From the NCBI GenBank assembly GCA_029263395.1, contig JAJCXO010000084.1:1-35924 (forward strand): 35,924 bases of DNA, given 5' to 3'. The notes under the pieces were generated by a model. It searched no databases. It was given only the letters and a program-made list of their open reading frames with translations, and was not told the DNA's origin. Position numbers and translations under genes: made by a program. Source of the DNA: Acidobacteriota bacterium. GTDB lineage: Bacteria; Acidobacteriota; Thermoanaerobaculia; Multivoradales; J023. Below, piece by piece: positions 7,840 to 16,107 of the stretch (the stretch's first letter is position 1; every line of letters begins with the position of its first letter).

Positions 7840-8658
7840 ATGAACCGAATCAAACCGTTCTATCCATGGCTTGCACCGATCGCAGCTGGGCTGCTGCTGG
7901 CTTCGGTCCCCCCCCAGACGGAGTCTGACACGGACGTAACCCCGGTAGCGGCGGAGGAGCCAGCCGCAGTCTCGCGACCACAGCACGCATCGCCGGTGTC
8001 TGTGGCTCCAGGCAAGTTGCGAGAGTCGTTGGAGATCGGCGAAGCGACGGCGGTTGCAGTCCAAGAGATCGAGCCCCTCGAGCTCATGATCTCCGGCAGT
8101 CGATTACATATGCTGGCCAGTGGTGATCGTGGTGATCCGTCGGTGCTATTGCTGCACGGCGCACGCTTCACTTCCGAGACCTGGCGTGAGCTCGGCACCC
8201 TCGACTTCCTGGCACGCCAAGGGTTTCGGGTGGTTGCGCTCGATCTGCCGGGTTACGGCCAATCCGAAGCCTCGGACATACCCACCGACAGATTGTTGGG
8301 TACGTTGTTGCCGTTGATGTTCGATCGCCAGGTGGTGGTGGTGTCGCCATCGATGAGCGGGCAAGTCAGCCTACCGCTGGTGGTTCGTCGATCAACTTAT
8401 CTGGCTGGTTTCGTGCCGGTAGCCCCTGTCGCGGTCGCCGAGCACCTGGACGGGCTCGAGGGTTCGAACTTGCCGACTTTGATCTTCTGGGGCTCGAAAG
8501 ATCGCATCGTTCCACTGAAGCAGGGCGAGCAGCTGAACCGGGTGCTAACCAATAGCCGCTTGGTGGTCCTCGACGACGCGAACCACCCGTGTTACCTCGA
8601 TCAGCCGTTCGAATTCCACCGCGAACTGCTGCAGTTCCTGCGTGGCCTGACGTTTTAA
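7840..8658 (+). CDS. Exported alpha/beta hydrolase, ABHD14 / CIB-like
   Basis: This 272-residue hydrolase starts with a signal or anchor segment (LAPIAAGLLLASV), then an Ala/Pro/Glu-rich linker to about residue 75. The fold shows the oxyanion HG motif (LLLHGARF), DLPGYGQSE, and a nucleophile elbow VVSPSMSGQ in place of the usual GxSxG. SPSxSG followed by SLPL and GFVPVAP is the signature of the ABHD14 (CCG1-interacting factor B) branch. The likely triad is Ser171, Asp221 (SKDRIVP) and His249 (ANHPCYL). ABHD14B in animals has been linked to deacetylation, but that cannot be carried over to an exported bacterial protein. An AAGGAG site at about 7827-7832 supports the ATG at 7840. Its stop overlaps the stop of the convergent STAS gene. 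Confidence 0.85.
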   Translation: MNRIKPFYPWLAPIAAGLLLASVPPQTESDTDVTPVAAEEPAAVSRPQHASPVSVAPGKLRESLEIGEATAVAVQEIEPLELMISGSRLHMLASGDRGDPSVLLLHGARFTSETWRELGTLDFLARQGFRVVALDLPGYGQSEASDIPTDRLLGTLLPLMFDRQVVVVSPSMSGQVSLPLVVRRSTYLAGFVPVAPVAVAEHLDGLEGSNLPTLIFWGSKDRIVPLKQGEQLNRVLTNSRLVVLDDANHPCYLDQPFEFHRELLQFLRGLTF

Positions 8659-9017
8659 GCGGTCGCCGGAGCGTCGTCGTCCTCGAAGTCGGCGATAGCC
8701 TCTTCCTCGGAGTCGTGCACTTCGAGCAAGGGCAGAATTTGACTGAGCTCCAAGATGTCACGGATCTGTCCGCGGACGTGTACCAACTGGACACGGCTGC
8801 CGAACCGCTCCGCCATCTTGATGCTGGCCACCAACTCGCCGATACCGGCGCTATCAATCTTCGAAACTTTGGACAGATTGAGCACAATCTTCGTCCAGTT
8901 GGCTCCCAGGAGCTCGTTCATGATCTCCCGCAACAGTTTGTCGCCGGTGCCCGAAACCAGGCGTCCGTCGAGGTCGACGATAATGACGTCATCAGACTTG
9001 CGTACATCAACTCTCAT
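8655..9017 (-). CDS. STAS-domain protein, anti-sigma factor antagonist type
   Basis: This 120-residue protein is a single STAS domain of the SpoIIAA/RsbV kind. Such proteins bind an anti-sigma factor when their conserved Ser is not phosphorylated. The signature KVSKIDSAGIGELVAS puts the phosphorylatable Ser at about residue 56. A short acidic tail (HDSEEEAIADFEDDDAPATA) follows the domain. The start is the ATG at 9017 (M-R-V-D-V-R); a longer in-frame opening to 9095 adds residues outside the domain. No partner kinase or phosphatase is adjacent. The minus-strand stop (TTA, 8655-8657) interlocks with the TAA of the upstream plus-strand gene (8656-8658), a 4-bp convergent overlap. Confidence 0.9.
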   Translation of the reverse strand: MRVDVRKSDDVIIVDLDGRLVSGTGDKLLREIMNELLGANWTKIVLNLSKVSKIDSAGIGELVASIKMAERFGSRVQLVHVRGQIRDILELSQILPLLEVHDSEEEAIADFEDDDAPATA

Positions 9018-9115
9018 AATGGTCCGGTCCTGTGGGTCAGTCTGGAATATCGCGAGCAGAAGCGCCGCGGATGATAGCACGGAGAGTCCGCCCAAGCGGA
9101 ACGATCATAAGGTTG

Positions 9116-10102
9116 CTAGTTGTCGCTACCAGCAACTTCACCACTAGAGTCCGGTGTGAGTCGTAAGTGGACGACGATGGGGTAGTGATTGGTGACTCGA
9201 TGTGGATCGTGATCACGGGGGATTTTGATCTCCGTGACGCGTTCCGCCAGTTCCGGGCTGAGTAGGATGTGATCGATGGCGTCGCGGCCATTGGTGTAGC
9301 GCTGCCGTTGCGGTAGCCGTTCGGCGACGTTGATCAGATCGTCCGTCGGATCAGCCGGGTCAAGCTCGCGAATCCACTCCAGCACCCGGGTGATCGGTCG
9401 GTTGCTCGAGCGATCGAGGGTGTGGCCGTCGAAATCATTGAAGTCTCCCCAGACGATGATCGAGTGCCCGGTGTCTTTCAGGTCGCGGGCCATGCGGCGC
9501 ACCGCGTCGGCCTGAGCCTCGCGGTCGTCGATCCGGCTCTGACTCTGGGGACGCGCCAGCAGGTGGATACCGACCAGTCCGAGGCGGAGATCACCGAGGC
9601 GCAATGTTGCGATGTAGTGTTTGGAGACCGCTTTGCGTCGGTTTCCACTGCGACCCTTGCGCGGGTCGCGGGAGATTCCCTCGAGTTCGAAGCGACTCAG
9701 AAGCGCAACATCTTGGCCGGTGGCGGTATCGGTTCCGTTGACCAAGTACGGTCGGTAGCCCTGGTCGCTCAAGAACTTCTGGTTGAAGGTGGTGAGGGCT
9801 TGGAGGTTCTCGACCTCGGCCAAGTGCAGAATGTCCGGATCATGTTTTGTGACGATGTCCGCAAGATCCGCCATGTGGGCTTCCGCTGCCTGTTGTGAGC
9901 CTTTCCACGCAAACTGGGCGTCGCCTTCTTCCGGCGGCACGCCATCCCACAAGAACTCGGCATTCAACGCCATCAGCACTAAGCTGGAGGCACTGCTGTG
10001 CTGAGTTCCGGGCCGGTTTTCGGAGTGGATCTTGGCCTGATCGTCGGCCATGGGTAGGCAGGCCGTGAACAGCAAAAGGCTGAGGAGAGAACATTTCATC
10101 AT
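9116..10102 (-). CDS. Endonuclease/exonuclease/phosphatase family lipoprotein
   Basis: This protein of about 329 residues starts M-M-K-C-S-L-L-S-L-L-L-F-T-A-C, with a plausible lipobox (LFTAC), so it is probably a periplasmic or outer-membrane lipoprotein. The Mg-dependent EEP fold is shown in order by MALNAEFLWDG, ILHLAEVENL (catalytic Glu), GIHLLARP, WGDFNDFDG (Asp and Asn), RDAIDHILLS and HRVTNHYPIV (Asp replaced by Asn-His at the end motif). Known members include nucleases and phosphoester hydrolases; substrate is not readable. I chose the ATG at 10102 because the lipoprotein signal begins there; the frame stays open to 10201. The gene is divergent from the sulfatase-fold gene, 115 bp apart. 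Confidence 0.85.
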   Translation of the reverse strand: MMKCSLLSLLLFTACLPMADDQAKIHSENRPGTQHSSASSLVLMALNAEFLWDGVPPEEGDAQFAWKGSQQAAEAHMADLADIVTKHDPDILHLAEVENLQALTTFNQKFLSDQGYRPYLVNGTDTATGQDVALLSRFELEGISRDPRKGRSGNRRKAVSKHYIATLRLGDLRLGLVGIHLLARPQSQSRIDDREAQADAVRRMARDLKDTGHSIIVWGDFNDFDGHTLDRSSNRPITRVLEWIRELDPADPTDDLINVAERLPQRQRYTNGRDAIDHILLSPELAERVTEIKIPRDHDPHRVTNHYPIVVHLRLTPDSSGEVAGSDN

Positions 10103-10217
10103 GTGCAGGATCCGAGTCGATCCCCATCTTGACGGTAAAGACCGAACGCGATCAAGTTGCACCGCAGCATCCAACGTCCAGATCGACGAGAATAGGGTCA
10201 TTCATCCAGGAATCACC

Positions 10218-12689
10218 ATGAGGAAGGTCGCCATGTATCCTGCCACCAGCTATCGGTTTCGCCCTGTCCTGCTGATCTGTGCCTTGGGTGTGGGAGCTTG
10301 GGTGTCTGCGGGGTGTGGTTCAGGATCCTCACCTGATACCACCACAATCGGTCCTGTTTCGCTTGTCGAACGTTGGTCCGAAGTACGGATCGAGTCGCCG
10401 ACGCCGCTCCCGCAGGTTGCACTTTTAGCGGAATTCCGCTTCGACGATGGGAGCCTCTCCGCAGCCTCCATGAAGGACGTGACCTGGAAAGCGGTCGACG
10501 GGGTGGAGGATCTGCGTATCGAAGACGGTCGTTTGGTGGGTCGGACGACAACCGATGCTCCGGTTATTGTGTTGGAAACTTCGACACCTCTGGGCGTCGA
10601 TGACGAACTGTGGGCGGGAAAGATTTCGGTGCAGGCGTCGGCAGGGTCGAACGTTGCGATCCATCCGCTGGCGTCCACCGGGCCGCCGCTCGGGATGTTC
10701 GTGGCACGAGCTGCAGAGTGGCCGTTGTCGAGCCCGTTGATTAGCGGTGACGAGATCAAAACCTATTCGGTGGTGCTCGATCGTGTGTTCACCCTCGAGT
10801 TGCCGCTGAGTGAAACTGAGGTGACTAGGATCTTGGTGCAGCCGACCGATGTTGCTGGGGCGGAGTTTGCGATCGAATCCGTGCGTCTGGTGTTCCGCAA
10901 GGAGCATTTGGCGTCGATTCCCTCGGGACCGGGTTGGCACGGTTTGGGCGAGGTCTTCCGCGAAGCGATTGTTTCCCGCGGGCCCGAGGTGTTGCGTTTT
11001 GCTGCGACGCTCGGGGAGCGACCCTGGTTCGATCTCGCGGTCGGTTCGATCGAGGATCCGTTGCCGGTCTTCCGCGTCGAGGTTGCGACCAAGGACGGCA
11101 CGGTGGAGCCGCTGGCCGAACTCGAAGTCGAGGCCGTTGATCGCTGGCGGGCGGTTCGTCTCGAGCTCGAGCCATGGGCTGGGCAGGACGTTGAAATCAG
11201 GCTGTCGGCGGCCGCCGAACGTCCTGAGACGGTGGCTTTGTGGGGGGCACCAACCCTGCGTCATGGGCTGGCTGATGCCGTGCCAGGTGATGATGCCGTG
11301 TCAGGTGATGAGGCCGGGTCTGACGAGCGGCCTCGAGCCGTGGTGGTTTTTCTCGCCGACACTTTGCGATCGGATCATCTCGATGCTTGGGGACATGACC
11401 GCGAGACGGCTCCGACCCTAACACGCCTGGCGGCTGAAGGGGTGCGTTTCGAGAACGCGGTAGCTCAGGGGACGTGGACCAAGGTTTCGGTGTCGTCGAT
11501 TTTGACGTCGCTGTATCCAGCGTCGAATGGGGTGGCCGATATCAACGATCGAGTGGCGGCGTCGGAAACGACCCTGGCCGAGGCCTTTCGGGCCGCCGGT
11601 TATGCCACGTTTGCGACCTCTTCGGTGCCGTTCTCCGGCCAGCTCACCAATCTGCACCAAGGGGTCGAGGTGCTCTACGAGTTCGGAGCAGCCTCGATCG
11701 ACGGCAACAATTATCGGTCGAAGACCGCTAAAGTTTGGGTCGATACGTTCCTCGAATGGCTCGAGATCCACCACGATGTTCCGGTGTTTGCCCTGGTCCA
11801 TGCGATGGATCCTCACAGTCCGTTTCAGCCGGAGGCACCCTACGACACGATGTGGGTCGATAGTGAGGCCGAAGCGGAGTTTGCTGAACAGTCGGAGCGG
11901 TTGCAGGCGCATATCGAAAATCCGCTGATGCGGCGGTTTGTCGCTCCGTCGTTGGAAGAGATTGCTGCTTCAGGAATCGACAAGGATCGTTTCGTCGAGA
12001 TTGAGAAGGCCTGGTATGACGGTTCGATCCGTGGTTTAGATGCCGAGTTGGCCCGTTTGGTCGCCGGCCTCGAAGCCATCGGCGTCGCCGAGCACAGTGT
12101 GTTGGCATTTATCGCCGATCATGGCGAAGAATTCCTCGAACACGGTCGACATTGGCATGGCACGACGGTGTATGGCGAGGTGGCCAACGTCCCCCTTGTC
12201 TTCTGGGGGCGTGGCGTGCCGCAAGGTCGGGTCGTGACGGAGACCGTCCAGAATCTCGACATTATGCCGACCTTGCTCGATCTTGCCGGCCTACAGATCC
12301 CAGAGCGCGCCCAGGGGCGAAGCCTGGTGCCGCTAATGTCGGGGCTCGAGAACGGGCGCGCCCAGCCAGCCTTTACCGAACACCGTGTCCGCGACGAAGA
12401 CACCCCGGACGAGTACAACAGCTTTGCGATGGTGGAGCACCCGTGGAAGTTGGTGTGGAATGTCGACCCTCCCGCTGACGTTGCAGAGTATGAGCTCTAC
12501 GACCGTTCGGTCGATCCGCTCGACCTTCGAGATCTCGCGTCCGAGCATCCAGAGGTGGTGGCGCGGTTGTCCGGTGAGGTCAGTCGGTGGTTGGCTTGGG
12601 CTGAAAGCCAGCAGCTCGACCCCGCCGCCGCCAACAACGAGATGAGTGCCGAGGAGCTCGAACGTTTGCGCAGTCTCGGATACCTGTGA
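10218..12689 (+). CDS. Sulfatase-fold lipoprotein with Thr at the nucleophile position
   Basis: This 823-residue protein begins with a lipoprotein signal ending in AWVSAGC. Residues about 30-350 form a beta-rich region I do not recognise, then a short duplicated acidic linker. The alkaline-phosphatase/sulfatase fold starts near 372 with VVVFLADTLRSDHLDAWG (metal Asp), GVRFENAV, and IADHGEEFLEHGRHWHG near 633. The classical Cys/Ser-x-Pro-x-Arg site that becomes formylglycine is absent. The matching segment is GTWTKVSVSSI, with Thr at the nucleophile position as in LtaS-like phosphotransferases. The tail ELERLRSLGYL is typical of a large bacterial sulfatase subgroup. It may act on sulfate or phosphate esters of envelope molecules. 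An AGGA motif at 10208-10211 supports the ATG at 10218. Confidence 0.85.
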   Translation: MRKVAMYPATSYRFRPVLLICALGVGAWVSAGCGSGSSPDTTTIGPVSLVERWSEVRIESPTPLPQVALLAEFRFDDGSLSAASMKDVTWKAVDGVEDLRIEDGRLVGRTTTDAPVIVLETSTPLGVDDELWAGKISVQASAGSNVAIHPLASTGPPLGMFVARAAEWPLSSPLISGDEIKTYSVVLDRVFTLELPLSETEVTRILVQPTDVAGAEFAIESVRLVFRKEHLASIPSGPGWHGLGEVFREAIVSRGPEVLRFAATLGERPWFDLAVGSIEDPLPVFRVEVATKDGTVEPLAELEVEAVDRWRAVRLELEPWAGQDVEIRLSAAAERPETVALWGAPTLRHGLADAVPGDDAVSGDEAGSDERPRAVVVFLADTLRSDHLDAWGHDRETAPTLTRLAAEGVRFENAVAQGTWTKVSVSSILTSLYPASNGVADINDRVAASETTLAEAFRAAGYATFATSSVPFSGQLTNLHQGVEVLYEFGAASIDGNNYRSKTAKVWVDTFLEWLEIHHDVPVFALVHAMDPHSPFQPEAPYDTMWVDSEAEAEFAEQSERLQAHIENPLMRRFVAPSLEEIAASGIDKDRFVEIEKAWYDGSIRGLDAELARLVAGLEAIGVAEHSVLAFIADHGEEFLEHGRHWHGTTVYGEVANVPLVFWGRGVPQGRVVTETVQNLDIMPTLLDLAGLQIPERAQGRSLVPLMSGLENGRAQPAFTEHRVRDEDTPDEYNSFAMVEHPWKLVWNVDPPADVAEYELYDRSVDPLDLRDLASEHPEVVARLSGEVSRWLAWAESQQLDPAAANNEMSAEELERLRSLGYL
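11274..11309. repeat. Two 18-bp tandem units in the sulfatase-fold gene
   Basis: The two units (11274-11291 and 11292-11309) differ by one base, and a degenerate third copy follows. They encode the repeat DAVPGD / DAVSGD in the acidic linker just before the sulfatase domain and keep the frame. Confidence 0.85.
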
Positions 12690-12746
12690 TCACGAATGAG
12701 TACGAACCGAGGACGGGTAGCGGGTTAGCCGGGTGATGGATCCAAG

Positions 12747-14291
12747 ATGAGTCTGTCGAGTTGGATCGTGGGCTTGGTCGTCGTGGGTGCGTCGGTGGTC
12801 GCGGCGGGTCATGCGATGTTGTGGAAGCGCAGCCCGCAAGCGGCAATGGGTTGGGTCGCGGTCATTTTGACCCTGCCTGGTTTCGGTCCGTTGCTTTACT
12901 TCTTGTTTGGTATCAATCGAATTCAAACCAGAGCTCGTATCCTGGAAGATCAGTCGCTCGCCCGTCTCGACCCACCGGATGGCATCGAGAGGCAGGGTGG
13001 CGTCGAGAGGCAAAGTGGTGTCGACCCATCAGGCCGGAGTGAACAGCAACGCCCACCTCGCCGGAAGGCCGAAGGGCGATCCCCGCACCCCCGTCGAAGC
13101 AATCCGGTACCGCAAGGCGCAATGTCAGCGGTAATCGACGCCTCGTTATCCGAGCTCGACCGCGTGTCAGCCGCAGTGACGGGTTTGCCGCTGGTGGGAG
13201 GCAATCGTATCGAGATGTTGCACAACGGGGAGGAGGTTTATCCGTCGATGGTCAAAGTCATCGACGAGGCCCGTGAGCGACTCTATTTGACAACCTACAT
13301 CTTCGAGACCAACGACAGTGGGTATCGGATCGCTGACGCGTTGGCTCGGGCCACTCAGCGCGGTGTGGACGTGCGGGTGCTCATCGATGGTTTCGGCGAG
13401 CTCTACACCTTGCCGCGGATGAGTCAAGAGTTGGCGCGCCGCGGCGTGCGGGTGGAACAATTCCTCAAATTGCGCCTGATCCCGCCCAGCTTGCACTTCA
13501 ATCTGCGCAATCACCGCAAAATCCTGGCTGCTGATGGCTGGGTCGGTTTTACTGGCGGGATGAACATTGGGGATCGCCACTTGGCGTCGGTTCTCGACAA
13601 TCCAGCGCGGGTTATCGACCTTCACTTTCGGTTGGAGGGACCCATCGTCGCTGACCTCGAACGCGTGTTCTTCGATGATTGGAGGTTCACCACCGGCAAG
13701 GTTTCGGATCCTGTGCCGCCACCTGATACGAGTCCCGCCGGAGAGGCGATTTGTCGTGTTGTGGTTGATGGTCCAGATGACGATATCGACAAATTGGTGA
13801 CCATCTTGGTCGGGGCGGTTTCGGCGGCGCGGGTCAAGGTCGCGATCATGAGCCCGTATTTTTTGCCGCCTCGGGAGTTGATTGGTGCCTTGCAAGCAGC
13901 CGCCCTGCGAGGTGTCGAGGTGACGGTGATTCTGCCGGGGCTCAACAACTTACCCTATGTCCATTGGGCGACACGGAATATGCTGTGGGAGCTCCTCGAG
14001 CGCGGTGTGGACGTTTATTACCAACCTGCTCCGTTTGTTCACAGCAAGCTGTTCCTAGTCGACGATCACTATGTGCAAGTTGGCTCGGCTAATCTCGATC
14101 CGCGGAGTTTGCGGCTGAACTTCGAGATGTCGGTCGAAGTTTTCGACGATTCGTTCGGCAAGTTGGTTGCCGGCCACTTCGAGGCGGTCCGGCAACAGTC
14201 TCGGAAGGTGACCCTCGAAGAGTTGGACGGTCGTCCCTTTCTCGAGCGTCTACGCGACTCGTTCACCTGGCTTTTTACGCCGTACCTTTGA
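12747..14291 (+). CDS. cls: Cardiolipin synthase, phospholipase D superfamily
   Basis: This 514-residue inner-membrane enzyme is predicted to join phosphatidylglycerol molecules into cardiolipin. Two N-terminal transmembrane segments (WIVGLVVVGASVVAAGHAML and GWVAVILTLPGFGPLLYFLFG) match the PLD-nuclease N-terminal domain. Both HKD motifs are complete: HRKILAAD near residue 254 with GFTGGMNIGD, and HSKLFLVD near 431 with QVGSANLDPRS. Between the membrane region and first catalytic domain is an unusual low-complexity Arg/Gln-rich insert (about 75-125) that includes an 18-bp tandem duplication. The start is ATG at 12747. The gene lies 57 bp after the sulfatase-fold gene and 16 bp before pdxH on the same strand. 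Confidence 0.95.
   Translation: MSLSSWIVGLVVVGASVVAAGHAMLWKRSPQAAMGWVAVILTLPGFGPLLYFLFGINRIQTRARILEDQSLARLDPPDGIERQGGVERQSGVDPSGRSEQQRPPRRKAEGRSPHPRRSNPVPQGAMSAVIDASLSELDRVSAAVTGLPLVGGNRIEMLHNGEEVYPSMVKVIDEARERLYLTTYIFETNDSGYRIADALARATQRGVDVRVLIDGFGELYTLPRMSQELARRGVRVEQFLKLRLIPPSLHFNLRNHRKILAADGWVGFTGGMNIGDRHLASVLDNPARVIDLHFRLEGPIVADLERVFFDDWRFTTGKVSDPVPPPDTSPAGEAICRVVVDGPDDDIDKLVTILVGAVSAARVKVAIMSPYFLPPRELIGALQAAALRGVEVTVILPGLNNLPYVHWATRNMLWELLERGVDVYYQPAPFVHSKLFLVDDHYVQVGSANLDPRSLRLNFEMSVEVFDDSFGKLVAGHFEAVRQQSRKVTLEELDGRPFLERLRDSFTWLFTPYL
12981..13034. repeat. Three 18-bp tandem units in the cardiolipin synthase gene
   Basis: Units at 12981 and 12999 differ at three positions (GGCATCGAGAGGCAGGGT form); a third, degenerate unit starts at 13017. 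They encode GIERQG / GVERQS / GVDPSG in the linker after the membrane segments. Confidence 0.8.
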
Positions 14292-14307
14292 TCCAACTGA
14301 GGCTTTT

Positions 14308-14892
14308 ATGAGTGTGCAGCGAGATCCGATCGCATGGTTTCGGGAGATCTTCGATCAAGCGAAAGCCACCGGCATGGAGGATCCCAATGCGATGGTCCTC
14401 TCGAGCGTCGATGCTGACGGAGCTCCTTCGTCGCGGGTTGTCCTACTGAAAGATTTTGATGACTCGGGGTTTGTCTTCTACACCAACTACGAAAGTCGCA
14501 AGGGACGGGAGATCCTCGCCAATCCTCGGGTCTGCCTCAACTTCTATTGGCGAGAACTCGGTCGTCAGGTGCGAGTTCGTGGTCTTGCCGAACCGGTGAG
14601 TGACGAGGAAGCAGACGCCTACTTTGCGACTCGTTCACGGACCAGTCGGCTCGGTGCCTGGGCGTCGCAGCAGAGCCAACCGCTTCAGAATCGAGGGCAA
14701 CTGATGGCGCGAGTTGCCAAGTTCGAAGCCAAATTTCTAGGCGGTAGAATTCCTCGCCCACCCCATTGGTCAGGATTTCGAGTTGTTCCTTCGAGCATCG
14801 AGTTCTGGTCGGCGGGTACTTTCCGCCTGCATGATCGTTTCGTGTTTGAGAAACTCGCTGGGAAATGGGCGTCTACTAGGCTGTATCCATGA
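14308..14892 (+). CDS. pdxH: Pyridoxamine 5'-phosphate oxidase
   Basis: This 194-residue FMN enzyme oxidises pyridoxine or pyridoxamine 5'-phosphate to pyridoxal 5'-phosphate. Family landmarks are DPNAMVLSSVDADGAPSSRVVLLK, FVFYTNYESRKGREI, NFYWRELGRQVRVRG, SRTSRLGAWASQQS and the C-terminal W-S-A-G-T-F-R-L-H-D-R...RLYP end. Length is close to normal, slightly short at the N-terminus. A GAGG site at 14299-14302 supports the ATG at 14308. It follows the cardiolipin synthase gene by 16 bp and may share its transcript. The last codons and the stop form the first unit of a tandem repeat that runs on downstream. Confidence 0.96.
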   Translation: MSVQRDPIAWFREIFDQAKATGMEDPNAMVLSSVDADGAPSSRVVLLKDFDDSGFVFYTNYESRKGREILANPRVCLNFYWRELGRQVRVRGLAEPVSDEEADAYFATRSRTSRLGAWASQQSQPLQNRGQLMARVAKFEAKFLGGRIPRPPHWSGFRVVPSSIEFWSAGTFRLHDRFVFEKLAGKWASTRLYP

Positions 14893-14955
14893 TCGCTGTA
14901 TCCCATGATCGCTGTATCCCATGATCGCTGAATCCATGATCGCTGTATCCATGAT
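14881..14955. repeat. 15/16-bp tandem repeat starting inside the pdxH stop region
   Basis: Units at 14881 (15 bp), 14896 (16), 14912 (16), 14928 (15) and a partial at 14943 share CTGTATCC(C)ATGATCG. The first unit encodes the last residues of PdxH (L-Y-P) and its TGA. The array therefore looks like slippage copies of the end of the gene. Each unit contains ATGATCG/CGATCAT-type dyad material. Confidence 0.9.
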
Positions 14956-15068
14956 GAAGGGGTGGTACAGAGTGCGAGGTGATAAACTCTTGGAGTGACG
15001 GTCCATCCAGAGTCGAGATGGAGCGCGAAACGAAGCTCGGGGTGTGACGAGCGAAGTCCCCCAGGCCC

Positions 15069-15075
15069 AAGGAGG
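15069..15075 (+). promoter_or_regulatory. Strong ribosome binding site that selects a TTG start
   Basis: AAGGAGG sits 5 bases before TTG at 15081. It is one of the best Shine-Dalgarno matches in the window and decides the start of the EEP gene. Confidence 0.8.
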
Positions 15076-15080
15076 CAGGT

Positions 15081-15995
15081 TTGAGACCCAAGGTGACAGC
15101 CCGTGGACTGCGTCGGATGCGGCGTTTGTCCCACAACCTTTCGAAAGCCAGATCTCAGCTCACCGCGCCGCTGTTTTTTCCGGAACTCAAAGACCATGCG
15201 GCTGTCTCGGCGCAAGTGCCGTCCAAGGCCGAAGATCACTTGCGCCTGTTCTCCCTCAATGTAGCGCATGCGCGCCGCAACGTTCCGGTCAAGCCGTATC
15301 TTGGGCGTCGAAAGGCGCAGCGGAATCTCGACGAGATCGCAGACACGCTGCGTCAGCTGACGCCCGATGTTGTAGCGCTGCAAGAGGTTGATGGCCCTTC
15401 GACCTGGAGCGGCAACATTGATCATGTCGCCAGCATCGCACGCCAGGCTGGCTTCCGTGATCATTATCGGGGCGACCATAATGCGTTCGGATTTGGCCGT
15501 TTCAACATGGCTTCCGGAACCGCACTCCTGGCGCGCCAACCATTAGTCGATCCCGCCTCGCACCGTTTTGGGGTTTCTTGGCGGGATACCAAGGGCTTCG
15601 TGGTGGCCTCGGTGGTTGTTCCGATGTGGGGCGATATGCCGATCGATGTAGTGTCTGTCCATCTTGACTTTCTGGTGCCGGCGGTACGGCGGCAGCAGAT
15701 TCGACGGATGGTCGAAACCCTGTCGGAACGGCAGCGACCACTGGTTGTACTCGGTGATCTCAACTGTTGTTGGCATTACGAACCCAGGTCGATCGAGTTG
15801 CTGATTCGCGAGCTAAGGCTCAAAGCTCACGAACCAGATTTGCAAGCGCCAACCTACCCGGCGCATCGCCCGCGGCGTCGAATCGATTGGATCCTGGCTT
15901 CGCCAGAGCTGAGCTTTTCGGGATATCACACCGTGCACGTTCCGCTGTCGGACCATCTCGTCCTGGTGGCTGATCTCTCGCTGCAAGCTGCCTGA
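15081..15995 (+). CDS. Endonuclease/exonuclease/phosphatase family protein with TTG start
   Basis: This 304-residue protein has the EEP fold: RLFSLNVAHAR, VVALQEVDG (catalytic Glu), VVSVHLDFL, VVLGDLNCCW, PTYPAHRPRRRIDWILAS and the terminal LSDHLVLVADL. All expected acidic and His residues are present. The basic first 50 residues have no obvious signal peptide, so it is probably cytoplasmic or membrane-associated. The start is taken as TTG at 15081 because a full AAGGAGG site lies at 15069-15075 just before it; the next ATG (15117) has no such site. This second EEP protein in the window is not close in sequence to the lipoprotein at 9116-10102. Substrate is unknown. Confidence 0.88.
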   Translation: MRPKVTARGLRRMRRLSHNLSKARSQLTAPLFFPELKDHAAVSAQVPSKAEDHLRLFSLNVAHARRNVPVKPYLGRRKAQRNLDEIADTLRQLTPDVVALQEVDGPSTWSGNIDHVASIARQAGFRDHYRGDHNAFGFGRFNMASGTALLARQPLVDPASHRFGVSWRDTKGFVVASVVVPMWGDMPIDVVSVHLDFLVPAVRRQQIRRMVETLSERQRPLVVLGDLNCCWHYEPRSIELLIRELRLKAHEPDLQAPTYPAHRPRRRIDWILASPELSFSGYHTVHVPLSDHLVLVADLSLQAA

Positions 15996-16107
15996 CCAAG
16001 CTCGGCGGGTTGCCCTCCGGAACGATCCGGCAATTCTCGGTAGTGTTCTCCTTCCTGCTACCCGAAAACCTGTTCCAGCCGCTGACTCAACCCAGAGGAA
16101 TCACGTC

